This document shows, one piece after another, positions 8,987-18,635 of a stretch of DNA of 51,238 nt. Numbering within the stretch: position 1 is the first letter of the stretch; every line of letters starts with the position of its first letter. Source of the stretch: Actinomycetota bacterium. Lineage in GTDB: Bacteria; Actinomycetota; Actinomycetes; Streptosporangiales; Streptosporangiaceae. The notes under the pieces are model-generated. The model was not told where the DNA came from, did no database searches, and worked only from the letters and a program-made list of their open reading frames with translations. The stretch is from contig PMSU01000059.1 of the NCBI GenBank assembly GCA_003168255.1, positions 1 to 51,238 on the forward strand. Direction: 5' to 3'. A program made the translations under genes and the position numbers.

Positions 8987-10102
8987 ATGGCCAGGTGGCG
9001 GCTGATCACCGGGATCGCCGGGATCGCTGCGGGCGCCGCCGCGGCCGGAGTCGGCGCGGTGATCGCGGTCGAGCGGCTCGCGGCGAACAGGCTCCGGCTG
9101 TCCCCGGACGCCGCGGCGGATGAACCACTCGGCGAGCTGCGCGGGCGCGAGTTCGTCGTGCTCGCGCCCGATGGGGTGCCGCTGCACGTGGAGGTCAACG
9201 GCCCGGACGACGCCCCGGTCACGATCATCTTCAGCCACGGGTACGCGCTGCACCAGGACAGCTGGCACTACCAGCGCCGCGATCTGGCCGCGGCCGCCAG
9301 GCTGGTCTTCTGGGACCAGCGCGGCCATGGCCGTTCCGGCCGGGCGGCCGGGCAGCCGGTCACCGTGGATCAGACCGGTAGCGACCTGGACGCGGTCATG
9401 CAGGCCGTGGCAACTGGGTCCTCCTCCGTCGTCCTCGTCGGCCACTCGATGGGCGGCATGACGATCATGGAGCTGGCTGGCCAGCATCCAGAACTGTTCG
9501 GCCCCAAGGTGGTCGGCGTCGTCCTGATCGCAACCACGGCCGGCGGGCTGAGCGGCCCAGATGGCCTGGTGCCCGGGCTGCCGTCGCCGCTGCGGACATT
9601 CCTCCAGCGCGTTGCTCCCGCCTTGCTGGTCGTCGCCGCGGCCGGCCGGCAAGCCGCCCTGGTGGAACGCGGCCGGAAGGCAACGAGGGAGCTTGAGCTC
9701 GTGGCGACTCGCTTCCTGGCATTCGGCGAGCCGCAGGCAAGCATGACCCTGACCGAATTCGTCGAGCGGATGGTCCGCGAAGCGCCCGTCGGCGTCATCG
9801 CCGAGTTCTATGGTGCGCTGCTCGGCTGGGACCAGAGGGACGTGCTCGGCGTCCTCGGCAAGGTGCCGGTGACCGTCGTGACGGGCGACCGGGATCGCCT
9901 GATCCCGCCGCGGCTGGGTGCCGAGCTTGCCGCCGAGATCCCCGGAGCCCGGCTGGTCATGGTGCCGGGCGCGGGTCACGCGCTGATGCTGGAGCGCCCG
10001 GATGTGGTCAACGATGTGATCGCCAGCCTGCTCGGTGAGATCCGGCCGGGCAAGCAGTCCCGGCGATCTCGCGGCGAGGGAGGCGTGCGGGGAGTTGCCT
10101 GA
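8987..10102 (+). CDS. Membrane-anchored alpha/beta hydrolase
   Basis: 371 residues. An N-terminal hydrophobic segment (GIAGIAAGAAAAGVGAVIAV) looks like an uncleaved anchor. The fold follows: oxyanion-side HGYALHQDSW, the nucleophile elbow GHSMGG with serine near residue 154, an aspartate in VVTGDRDRLIPP, and the histidine in GAGHALMLERP. The substrate is unknown. The gene sits between alr and tsaE, a conserved actinobacterial position. The ATG at 8987 is preceded by AGGAGGAG; an ATG at 8966 is in frame but lacks a site. Its end overlaps the likely tsaE start, implying translational coupling. Confidence 0.88.
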   Translation: MARWRLITGIAGIAAGAAAAGVGAVIAVERLAANRLRLSPDAAADEPLGELRGREFVVLAPDGVPLHVEVNGPDDAPVTIIFSHGYALHQDSWHYQRRDLAAAARLVFWDQRGHGRSGRAAGQPVTVDQTGSDLDAVMQAVATGSSSVVLVGHSMGGMTIMELAGQHPELFGPKVVGVVLIATTAGGLSGPDGLVPGLPSPLRTFLQRVAPALLVVAAAGRQAALVERGRKATRELELVATRFLAFGEPQASMTLTEFVERMVREAPVGVIAEFYGALLGWDQRDVLGVLGKVPVTVVTGDRDRLIPPRLGAELAAEIPGARLVMVPGAGHALMLERPDVVNDVIASLLGEIRPGKQSRRSRGEGGVRGVA

Positions 10103-10712
10103 CGAGATCACGGTGCCGACCGCCGCCGGGATGCGCGCGTTCGGCCGGCAGCTGGCCGGACTGCTGCGCCCCGGTGACCTGGTGCTGCTATCCGGGCCGC
10201 TCGGTGCGGGCAAGACCACCCTGGTGCAGGGCATCGGGGAGGCCCTGGAAGTGCGCGGCCGGATCACCTCGCCGACGTTCGTCATTGCCAGGATTCATCC
10301 GTCGCTCGCCGATGGTCCCGCCCTGGTCCATGTCGATGCCTACCGGCTCGGCGGCCTGGCCGAGGTGGACGATCTTGACCTGGACCTCGACGGGTCGGTG
10401 ACCGTGGTGGAGTGGGGGGAGGGCCTGGCCGAGGGGCTTTCTGCCGACCGGCTGGAGATTACGATCGGCTTCGCGGAGCGGCTCTCCTCGCCCGGCGACC
10501 CCGGCGACCCCGGCGACCCCGGCGACCCTCACGACCCTCACGGCCCGGCCGACCCTCACGACCCCGGCGACCCGGCCGACCCGGCCGACCCGGCAGAGGA
10601 TGAGGCGCGGATCGTACGGATAGGGCGTATCGGGCCACGCTGGACGTCGGCCGACGGCGCGAAGCTGGGCGGGTGCGACGTGGCCGGGACACACAGCGCC
10701 AGGCGCGCGTAA
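10095..10712 (+). CDS. tsaE: tRNA t6A biosynthesis ATPase TsaE
   Basis: ATPase partner of TsaB/TsaD in making N6-threonylcarbamoyladenosine at tRNA position 37. The P-loop GPLGAGKTT lies at about residues 34-42, followed by GRITSPTFVI, HVDAYRL and the conserved VTVVEWGEGL. The family body ends near residue 130. The remaining 75 residues include a Gly-Asp-Pro / Ala-Asp-Pro repeat coded by 9-base DNA units (10490-10600), which is unusual for TsaE. The start is uncertain: TTG at 10095, in the end of the hydrolase gene, or GTG at 10113. Confidence 0.9.
   Translation: MPDEITVPTAAGMRAFGRQLAGLLRPGDLVLLSGPLGAGKTTLVQGIGEALEVRGRITSPTFVIARIHPSLADGPALVHVDAYRLGGLAEVDDLDLDLDGSVTVVEWGEGLAEGLSADRLEITIGFAERLSSPGDPGDPGDPGDPHDPHGPADPHDPGDPADPADPAEDEARIVRIGRIGPRWTSADGAKLGGCDVAGTHSARRA
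10490..10600 (+). repeat. 9-bp tandem repeat inside tsaE
   Basis: Imperfect units of GACCCCGGC, drifting to GACCCTCAC and GACCCGGCC, encode the Asp-Pro-Gly/His/Ala tail of TsaE. The unit length is a multiple of three, so copy-number changes keep the frame. Confidence 0.8.
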
Positions 10713-10751
10713 AATCCGTGTGTCCGGACCTACCGGGCAGCCGAAGGCTCT

Positions 10752-10791
10752 ATAGTTCCGGCTGTTCCCAGATAGTTCCGGCTGTCCCTAG
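10752..10791. repeat. Two 20-bp direct repeats between tsaE and the next gene
   Basis: Two adjacent 20-base units, each starting ATAGTTCCGGCTGT, occur between tsaE and the 10875 gene. GGCAGCC before and GGCTGCC at the end could close a larger stem. This may be a regulator site or a remnant of slippage. Confidence 0.6.
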
Positions 10792-10824
10792 GCTGCCGAT
10801 CACCCGATCACCCTTGCAGTCGTG

Positions 10825-10848
10825 CCGCGCCGTCACCGCACGGCGCGG
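10825..10848 (+). terminator. Hairpin ahead of the 10875 gene
   Basis: CCGCGCCGT pairs exactly with ACGGCGCGG across the loop CACCGC. It lies about 110 bases after tsaE and 26 before the next start, so it could be a terminator for tsaE or a leader structure. Confidence 0.5.
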
Positions 10849-10874
10849 ATTCTCCTCACCCCCGGAGGCGTGCC

Positions 10875-11852
10875 GTGGCTCAGCAGGGCGCAGGCCCCCC
10901 TCGGTCCACCAGGGCGTCTGCGCCGGGAGCGCGCGATCAGGGCGGGTCTTCCGCGGACCCTCTTGACACCGACGAGGAATATCCGGCCTGGGCCGTTCCC
11001 GAACCGCTGCGGCCGCCACGAGGTCACCGGAATGCCCTCCGCCGTGGCCAGGCAGGCAGCCGCCGCGCGGAACCGGACGGCGAGGCGCGCCACGCCGGAG
11101 GAAATGACGGCGAAGAGCGCCGCGTCAGACGGCTGGTCCTCGGCCGGGCGCATGCGACCCGGGCCAGGCGGGCAAAGCGCAGGATTTACGTCTGGGGCGG
11201 CCTCGCGGGCGGTGCGGCGATCATCGCTGTCGTCGTCTTCGTCCTGCTCCCCGGCGGTTCCGGGCCGAGTACGGCGGGGGCCAACGGATTCGTCACCACG
11301 TACCTGCCGGGCGAGCTGCGGTCCGTGCCAGATACCTGTGACTCGGTGTCGGCCAGCACGCTCGGCCAGTATCTGCCCGGAAAGCTGACGAAAGTCGCCC
11401 TGCCGGGACTCAGCGGCAATTCAAGCAACCAGTGCGACTGGACGCTGGACCGCCGGCCCGTCTACCGGCTGCTCGAGGTTACCGCCACGGCGTACGCTCC
11501 GAGCGGTCTGGCCAGCGGGAACGGCAGCGCGACCTCGGCCGCGAAGGATGCCTATAGCCAGGCCATGCAGGGTGAGCTCCACCCGCCGCGAAAGAGCCAT
11601 CAGCCCAAAGCGCAGGTCACCGCGATCGGTGGGCTGGGCACAGCGGCGTTCAGCGCGTTCCAGGTGATCACGGCCGGCGGGGACACAACGGAGCGGGTCA
11701 CCGTCGTGGCCAGGTTCCGCAACGCGCTGGTCACCGTGGAGTTCAGCGGCCTCGATCACGCCGACCAGGGCGGATACGGGCCCGTCTCGGCCAGCCAGCT
11801 CAGGGCCGGCGCCGCCGCCGCGGCGACCGATGTGCTCCGTCGGATCGGCTGA
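10875..11852 (+). CDS. Single-pass membrane protein, DUF3558-like, in the tsa cluster
   Basis: 325 residues from a GTG with GGAGG upstream. The first 100 or so residues are charged and disordered. One membrane helix (GGLAGGAAIIAVVVFVLL) lies at about 112-129, and a roughly 190-residue outer domain follows. That domain has Cys residues in PDTCDSVSAS and SNQCDWTL, an arrangement like DUF3558-type extracytoplasmic proteins; the assignment is tentative. Its domain layout resembles the 247-2241 gene. It lies between tsaE and tsaB, which are usually adjacent, so it appears to be an insertion in the operon. The function is unknown. Confidence 0.7.
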   Translation: MAQQGAGPPRSTRASAPGARDQGGSSADPLDTDEEYPAWAVPEPLRPPRGHRNALRRGQAGSRRAEPDGEARHAGGNDGEERRVRRLVLGRAHATRARRAKRRIYVWGGLAGGAAIIAVVVFVLLPGGSGPSTAGANGFVTTYLPGELRSVPDTCDSVSASTLGQYLPGKLTKVALPGLSGNSSNQCDWTLDRRPVYRLLEVTATAYAPSGLASGNGSATSAAKDAYSQAMQGELHPPRKSHQPKAQVTAIGGLGTAAFSAFQVITAGGDTTERVTVVARFRNALVTVEFSGLDHADQGGYGPVSASQLRAGAAAAATDVLRRIG

Positions 11853-11884
11853 TCCAGGTCACCAGGTCATCTACGCTGTCCACC

Positions 11885-12538
11885 GTGCTGCTCCTAGCGT
11901 TCGATACCGCGACCCCGGCCATCACGGCCGCGGTGCACGATGGCGAACGCGTGCTCGCCGAATCCACCACGGTGGACGCCCGCCGCCACGGCGAGCTGCT
12001 CATGCCGTCGATCGTCAGCGTGCTCGACCAGGCTGGCGTCACCCGTCACGACGTGACCGCGGTGGCCGTCGGCATCGGCCCGGGTCCCTATACCGGGCTG
12101 CGCGTCGGCCTGGTCACCGCCCGCGTGCTCGGCGCCGTCCTCGGCGTGCCGGTGCACGGCGTATGCACGCTCGACGCGATCGCGCGCGCGGCGATCACCG
12201 CGGCGGCGGGCCGCGAATACCTCGTCGCGACCGACGCCCGCCGCAAGGAGGTGTACTGGGCCAGGTACACGGCAGCCGGCCAGCGCATCCTCGGCCCCGC
12301 GGTCGGCCAGCCGGCCAGCCTGTATCCCGCCGTGCCTGCCGCCGGCGAGGGGCCGCTGCTTTACCCCGCCGCGTTTGGCGAGCCGATCGGACCCCGCTAT
12401 CCGGCGGCATCTTGGCTTGCCGACTTTGTTTCCGAACGGCTGGCGGCCGGCGCCGTGCTGGAGCCAGCCGAGCCGCTCTACCTGAGAAAGCCCGATGCGC
12501 GAGTGCCGGGCCCGCCGAAGCGGGTGTCTGCGGCGTGA
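11885..12538 (+). CDS. tsaB: tRNA t6A biosynthesis protein TsaB
   Basis: 217 residues, ASKHA fold, with the N-terminal LLAFDTATPAITAAVHDG and the GIGPGPYTGLRVGL motif that define TsaB. TsaB is an inactive paralogue and dimer partner of TsaD in the threonylcarbamoyl-transfer complex with TsaE. A GTG start 32 bases after the preceding stop is used. Its stop overlaps the rimI start (GTGA), so the two are translationally coupled. The length is normal. Confidence 0.95.
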   Translation: MLLLAFDTATPAITAAVHDGERVLAESTTVDARRHGELLMPSIVSVLDQAGVTRHDVTAVAVGIGPGPYTGLRVGLVTARVLGAVLGVPVHGVCTLDAIARAAITAAAGREYLVATDARRKEVYWARYTAAGQRILGPAVGQPASLYPAVPAAGEGPLLYPAAFGEPIGPRYPAASWLADFVSERLAAGAVLEPAEPLYLRKPDARVPGPPKRVSAA

Positions 12539-13077
12539 CCGCCCGGCTGCGCCGGATGGCCGCCGGCGACGTGCCCGCGGTGATCGACCTTGAGCGGGAG
12601 CTCTTCCCCGATGATGCCTGGACCCTGGAGATGTTCGCCAGCGAGCTCGGCGGCAGGTCGGCGGGCCGGTACTACCTGGTCGCGGAAGCCGGCGGCCAGG
12701 TCGTGGGATACGCCGGACTGATGGCGCCGGTGCCCAGGCAGGCCGGCCGGTCTCGTCCCGAGGCGGGCGGCCAGGCGGACGTGCTGACGATGGCGGTCGC
12801 CCCCTCCAGCTGGGGACGGGGCATCGGCTCCGCGCTGCTGGAAGCGCTGCTGGCGCAGGCAGCGGAGCAGGGCTGCGCCGAGGTGTTCCTTGAGGTACGG
12901 GCGGACAACCAGCGGGCACAGCGCCTCTACCGCGGGCACGGGTTTGCCGAAGTCGGCCTGCGGCGCGGCTATTACCAGCCGAGCGGTATGGATGCCATCG
13001 TGATGCGCCGGCCGATGGACCCAGCCGAGCTCTCCCCTGGGCCGGCCGCACCCCTATCACCGGAGCGACGGCTATGA
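12535..13077 (+). CDS. rimI: Ribosomal-protein-alanine N-acetyltransferase RimI
   Basis: GNAT-family acetyltransferase that modifies the N-terminal alanine of ribosomal protein S18. 180 residues. The beta4/alpha3 acetyl-CoA motif reads [22 protein letters not shown], followed by [30 protein letters not shown], the RimI signature. The chosen GTG overlaps the tsaB stop by 4 bases, and the RimI stop overlaps the tsaD ATG, so tsaB-rimI-tsaD form a coupled unit. The reading frame is open well upstream, but that part lies over tsaB. Confidence 0.94.
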   Translation: MTARLRRMAAGDVPAVIDLERELFPDDAWTLEMFASELGGRSAGRYYLVAEAGGQVVGYAGLMAPVPRQAGRSRPEAGGQADVLTMAVAPSSWGRGIGSALLEALLAQAAEQGCAEVFLEVRADNQRAQRLYRGHGFAEVGLRRGYYQPSGMDAIVMRRPMDPAELSPGPAAPLSPERRL

Positions 13078-14105
13078 CCGCCCCTCTCGTGCTCGGCATC
13101 GAGACGTCCTGCGACGAAACCGGGATAGGACTCGTCCGCGGTCATCAGCTGCTCGCCGACTCGGTGGCGTCGAGCGTGGCCGAGCACGCGCGGTTTGGCG
13201 GCGTGGTTCCCGAGGTGGCAAGCCGCGCGCACCTGGAAGCGATGGTTCCTGCCGTGGACCGGGCGTTCGCGATCGCCGGCGAGAAGCTGGCCGCGGTGGA
13301 CGCGATCGCGGTGACGGCGGGCCCGGGCCTGACCGGCGCCTTGCTGGTCGGGGTCGCCGCGGCGAAGGCCTACTCCGTCGCGCTGGGCAAGCCGCTTTAC
13401 GGTGTCAACCACCTGGCCGCCCACATCGCGGTGGATCAGCTCGAGCACGGCCCGCTGCCCGCCCCAGCGATCGCCCTGCTGGTATCAGGCGGGCATTCCT
13501 CGCTGCTGCTGGTGCATGACGTTGCGTCCAATGTCGTGCCGCTCGGCGCCACCATCGACGACGCGGCGGGTGAGGCCTACGACAAGGTGGCGCGGCTGCT
13601 CGGACTGCCGTTCCCTGGCGGCCCGCCGATCGACGCCGCGGCCGGCCACGGTGACCGGTCGGCGGTCGCCTTCCCGCGCGCCAAGTACCGGGATGGGACG
13701 CTCGATTTTTCCTTCGCCGGGCTGAAGACCGCAGTGGCGCGCTGGGTGGAGGCACGCGAGGCCGCCGGGGATGCCGTGCCGTTGAATGACGTGGCCGCGT
13801 CGTTCCAGGAAGCCGTCGCGGACGTGCTCACCGCCAAGGCAGTGATCGCCTGCCGGCGCAATGGAGTGACGGATCTGATCATCGGCGGCGGCGTGGCGGC
13901 GAACTCGCGCCTTCGCGCGCTTGCCGCCGAGCGTTGCGCCGCTGCCGGGATCCGGCTGCGGGTGCCCAGGCCCGGGCTGTGCACCGACAACGGTGCCATG
14001 GTGGCGGCGCTCGGCGCCGAGCTGGTTGCCCGCGACGTAGCGCCGTCTTCGCTCGATCTTCCGGCCGATTCCGCACTGCCCGTCACGGACGTGGTGGTCA
14101 GGTAA
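13074..14105 (+). CDS. tsaD: tRNA N6-adenosine threonylcarbamoyltransferase TsaD
   Basis: Catalytic subunit that moves the threonylcarbamoyl group onto A37 of ANN-decoding tRNAs. 343 residues. Visible signatures are [13 protein letters not shown] at the N-terminus, the metal-binding NHLAAH near residue 113, [11 protein letters not shown], and [11 protein letters not shown] with the C-terminal [15 protein letters not shown]. Its ATG overlaps the rimI stop. This is the complete length and an expected position in the cluster. Confidence 0.97.
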   Translation: MTAPLVLGIETSCDETGIGLVRGHQLLADSVASSVAEHARFGGVVPEVASRAHLEAMVPAVDRAFAIAGEKLAAVDAIAVTAGPGLTGALLVGVAAAKAYSVALGKPLYGVNHLAAHIAVDQLEHGPLPAPAIALLVSGGHSSLLLVHDVASNVVPLGATIDDAAGEAYDKVARLLGLPFPGGPPIDAAAGHGDRSAVAFPRAKYRDGTLDFSFAGLKTAVARWVEAREAAGDAVPLNDVAASFQEAVADVLTAKAVIACRRNGVTDLIIGGGVAANSRLRALAAERCAAAGIRLRVPRPGLCTDNGAMVAALGAELVARDVAPSSLDLPADSALPVTDVVVR

Positions 14106-14133
14106 CCGGCCCGGATCTGGCACACTGCGGGAC

Positions 14134-14418
14134 ATGGACTCGACCGGTACGCAGCCGGGCAGCCCCTCGAGCGGCGACGATACTTCCAGTAGCCGTGTCG
14201 AGGTTGCCATCAGCGAAGGCTCCAAAGAGGGTAGCGACCACGTGATCACCCTCCGGGACGCGATGGACCCGGACGGGCCGACACTCGTCTTCACGCCCGC
14301 CGAATGGGACGCGTTCGTGGCCGGGGTCAGGGACGGCGAGTTCGACCTGGACGACTCCGGCGCCCTGGTGGAACTCGGCGATCCAGACGATCCGGCCGAT
14401 CCGAGCGGCACTAGCTGA
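14134..14418 (+). CDS. DUF397 domain protein
   Basis: 94 residues. The core VEVAISEGSKEGSDHVITLRD..GPTLVFTPAEWDAFVAGVRDGEFDL is the DUF397 pattern, ending in the typical F(T)xxEWxAFxxGVRxGEFD. DUF397 proteins are small cytosolic actinobacterial proteins, usually next to XRE-type regulators in BldB/Abi-like pairs. No XRE gene is beside this one, so it is a solitary copy. The last codons and the stop lie in a 19-bp tandem repeat that continues downstream. An acidic Asp-Pro tail ends the protein. Confidence 0.85.
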   Translation: MDSTGTQPGSPSSGDDTSSSRVEVAISEGSKEGSDHVITLRDAMDPDGPTLVFTPAEWDAFVAGVRDGEFDLDDSGALVELGDPDDPADPSGTS

Positions 14419-14500
14419 CCCGAATGGCACCTGCTGACCCGAGCGGCACTAGCTGACCCGAGCGGCACCTGCTGACCCGAGCGGCACCTGCTGACCCGGG
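14396..14500. repeat. 19-bp tandem array over the DUF397 stop codon
   Basis: Four full units of CTGACCCGAGCGGCACCTG, with minor variants, run 14415-14490, with partial copies on both sides. Each unit carries a TGA; the one in the first unit is the stop of the DUF397 gene. Confidence 0.9.
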
Positions 14501-14592
14501 CCTGCGCCGACCTGTGCGGGCCGGGGCAGTCGCCCGGCCCCGCCGCAATACTTCGTCCGTCATGGAACCTGTCGGGTCCTAGGATCACAGGC

Positions 14593-15618
14593 ATGGCAGA
14601 CGATGATGCCCAGCAGCCGCCGGCGTTCGCGAAATCAGGCGCCGCCGGCGAATGGATCGCCTGCCGGTGCGCCGACGTTCAGGCCGTCCTGGCCGATGAC
14701 CGGTTCGAGGTTCCTGAGGCTGATGCGGCCGGCCGTGTCGGCACGATCTCCTGGCTGCGCGCCTCGGTGTCGCGTTTCGCCAACGGCCCTGAGCACCGCC
14801 GCCGCCGGGCAGGTGCGGTCGCGGAGCTGCGCCCGCTAGAACCTGATCAGCTGCGCCGCGCCGCCCGCTGGCGGACGGATGCCGCGATCACGGCGACCGC
14901 CAAGCCGGGCGAGCGGCTTGACGTGATGGCACTGCTTGCCCGGCGAGTGCCCATGACGGTCATGGCGGAATGCCTGGGGATCGCGTGCGCCGAGGGTGCC
15001 GCGGAAGCGGTGATCGCGATCGCGGCTGGCTACTTTCCCGGATCGGATCCGCGGGTGCAGCAGCTGGCCGACGCGGCGACCGCGCGGCTCGTCGACATGC
15101 TGGGCCCGGCTGAAATGGACGTGACCGTTGCCAGGATCGCGCTCATGGTCCAGGGCTGCGATGCGACGGCTGGCCTGATCGGGCTGGCGCTGGAGTTCCT
15201 ACAGGGCAGCCGGGAAGCATCCGCGGACTGGCCGACCCATCAGGTGCTTGACGAGGTGCTGCGGCATAATCCGGTCGTGCGGGCCAGCCGCCGGATTGCC
15301 CGTGCACCGGTCAGCGTCAACGGCAGCGCCCTGGTCGGCGCCGGCGACACCGTGGTGTGCAACGTCGAGGCGGCCAACCGTGATCTGGCCGCATCCGGTC
15401 AGTCGGACAGCCCCGATCTCTCCGGTCACGTCATGCCCAGCCTGACGTTCGGGTACGGGATCCGGCCATGCCCGGGCGCGCCGCAGGCACTGGCGCTTGC
15501 CACCGGTGTCGTCGACGCAGTGCGGGAAGCCTGTAGCTTGCTGTCGTCCCAGCGGGTGGAGTACGAACCATCCCCGGCGCTGCGGATTCCCCGGATGCTG
15601 GAGGTCGTGCTGCGCTGA
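14593..15618 (+). CDS. Cytochrome P450, short form
   Basis: 341 residues against about 400 for most bacterial P450s; the usual N-terminal 50 or so (helix A and first sheet) are absent. Core motifs remain: an I-helix segment MVQGCDATAGL in place of AGxxT, ExxR in the K helix (EVLRHNP), and the haem loop FGYGIRPCPG with the axial cysteine. Arg replaces the more common His two before that cysteine. Substrate and redox partners are not evident; no ferredoxin lies nearby. It sits alone between DUF397 and groES, with a weak ribosome site. It is probably functional, but this is not certain. Confidence 0.88.
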   Translation: MADDDAQQPPAFAKSGAAGEWIACRCADVQAVLADDRFEVPEADAAGRVGTISWLRASVSRFANGPEHRRRRAGAVAELRPLEPDQLRRAARWRTDAAITATAKPGERLDVMALLARRVPMTVMAECLGIACAEGAAEAVIAIAAGYFPGSDPRVQQLADAATARLVDMLGPAEMDVTVARIALMVQGCDATAGLIGLALEFLQGSREASADWPTHQVLDEVLRHNPVVRASRRIARAPVSVNGSALVGAGDTVVCNVEAANRDLAASGQSDSPDLSGHVMPSLTFGYGIRPCPGAPQALALATGVVDAVREACSLLSSQRVEYEPSPALRIPRMLEVVLR

Positions 15619-15700
15619 GGCAGCGCCAGTGTGGCCACACGGGCGGCCGCTCCGGGGCTCTCGTGTTGACGAGTCCGCGCCAACTGGATACTGTTCGGAA

Positions 15701-15727
15701 CTGGCACTCGCTAGTGTAGAGTGCTAA
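15701..15727. promoter_or_regulatory. CIRCE operator upstream of groES
   Basis: CTGGCACTC, nine spacer bases, then GAGTGCTAA. This is one base per arm or less from the consensus TTAGCACTC-N9-GAGTGCTAA bound by the heat-shock repressor HrcA. It lies 94 bases before groES, so groES-groEL is predicted to be HrcA-controlled. Confidence 0.95.
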
Positions 15728-15820
15728 TGCGACAAGGTCAGTCTGACACCCGCGACGGCAGGCTGCCGTGGTCGCCTCTACCCAAGTCTCATAAGCCTTT
15801 CCGAAGGGGGAGGTCATATC

Positions 15821-17924
<2,104 letters not shown>

Positions 17925-17949
17925 CGTCCGCTGAGCGGCGAATAGCCGC

Positions 17950-18066
17950 CCTGTCCGGTTCGGGCCAACGCCCCTGTCCGGTTCGGGCCAACGCCCCTGT
18001 CCGGTTCGGGCCAACGCCCCTGTCCGGTTCGGGCCAACGGCCCCTGCACGGTTCGTGACCAACGGC
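17950..18066. repeat. 23-bp tandem array after groEL
   Basis: Three exact 23-base units (17950-18018) beginning CCTGTCCGGTTCGGGCC are followed by a 24-base copy and a more diverged 25-base copy. The last runs into the left arm of the 18059-18108 hairpin, whose arm CCAACGGCCCCTGCCCG matches the repeat's unit junction. The array may have grown from the terminator arm. Confidence 0.9.
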
Positions 18067-18108
18067 CCCTGCCCGGCTACTTTTAGTAGCTCGGGCAGGG
18101 GCCGTTGG
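18059..18108 (+). terminator. Long hairpin terminator of groES-groEL
   Basis: A 17-base arm (18059-18075) pairs perfectly with 18092-18108. Inside it GCTAC and GTAGC extend the stem around a TTTTA loop, with one bulged T. There is no downstream T-run. It lies about 135 bases after the groEL stop. Confidence 0.8.
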
Positions 18109-18114
18109 CTGCTT

Positions 18115-18254
18115 GGGACATGTCGTGGAGTAAACCGTCGTTTCCTGGTCCCGGACGATCGTGCGGTGCCCGCGGACCCTGCCGGCCGGGCTACTCCCGT
18201 CACACCGACACCACCGACCCCGTGAGCCGCGTCTTCCGGAGCGCCGCCGAAGAT
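18115..18254. repeat. Dispersed 140-bp repeat, copy 1
   Basis: Aligned without gaps to 51099-51238 with nine mismatches (about 94% identity). At its right end it runs straight into the palindrome at 18250-18303. No transposase is nearby. It could be a non-autonomous element, an intergenic repeat family, or the 3' end of a duplicated gene. Confidence 0.9.
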
Positions 18255-18303
18255 CGATGTGGCGTTACCTACCACCGGTGGGGGGCTCTGCCACATCGAT
18301 CTT
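18250..18303. repeat. Palindrome with 14-bp arms and a CCACCGGTGG core
   Basis: AAGATCGATGTGGC (18250-18263) pairs perfectly with GCCACATCGATCTT (18290-18303). The 26-base loop contains the palindrome CCACCGGTGG. It overlaps the end of the 140-bp repeat and shares its GATGTG...CCACCGRTGGGGGG...CACATC layout with 4915-4962. Confidence 0.85.
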
Positions 18304-18417
18304 GGAAACGATGCGGAAGGACGCGCCTGCGGGCCGCTTTTCCCGTTGCGGGTGCCGGCTGTTCGAGGATTCCAGGCGGGGGCGTGCCAGAACCGCCGCG
18401 CACGGTCATGCGCCGGC

Positions 18418-18573
18418 TTACGTCCTCGCGCTAGCCAGCGCGCGGGCCCGCCGGCCAGGGCGGGCGCTCCTGAGCTCGTGCCGGGCGCCCCGGCCCGACC
18501 TGACGATCACGAACTTGCGGCTTACTTCTCTGCGGGCCCTTAGCATCATGACCAGACGCCACGCCAGATCCAT
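18418..18573 (-). CDS. Doubtful 51-residue basic protein
   Basis: An ATG at 18573 opens a 51-residue, arginine-rich frame beginning MDLAWRLVMMLRARREVSRK. Third positions are GC-rich as in real genes here, but there is no ribosome binding site, the strand opposes its neighbours and I recognise no family. It may be chance. Confidence 0.2.
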   Translation of the reverse strand: MDLAWRLVMMLRARREVSRKFVIVRSGRGARHELRSARPGRRARALASART

Positions 18574-18635
18574 ATGACTTTTTCTTTGCCGGGTCCTGAG
18601 GCCATACATCTCGCCGACCTGGGCATCATGCTTGG

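Larger units (their letters stand above)
17925..18635. other. Intergenic stretch of repeats between groEL and the sigma factor gene
   Basis: 711 bases without a clear gene. In order it holds a 23-bp tandem array, a long terminator hairpin, one copy of a dispersed 140-bp repeat, a 14-bp-armed palindrome and a weak 51-residue frame on the - strand. In Mycobacterium and Streptomyces this interval carries whiB-type and/or bldM genes; no cysteine pattern of a WhiB protein and no response-regulator domain is present here. Confidence 0.7.

Noticed and set aside
17950..18066. The 23-bp array considered as a CRISPR
   Set aside because: Units are directly adjacent without spacers and no cas genes are present, so it is a plain tandem repeat.
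18161..18577. 138-codon + frame in the repeat region, considered as a missing WhiB or BldM gene
   Set aside because: No four-cysteine WhiB pattern, no receiver or helix-turn-helix residues; it runs through the palindrome.
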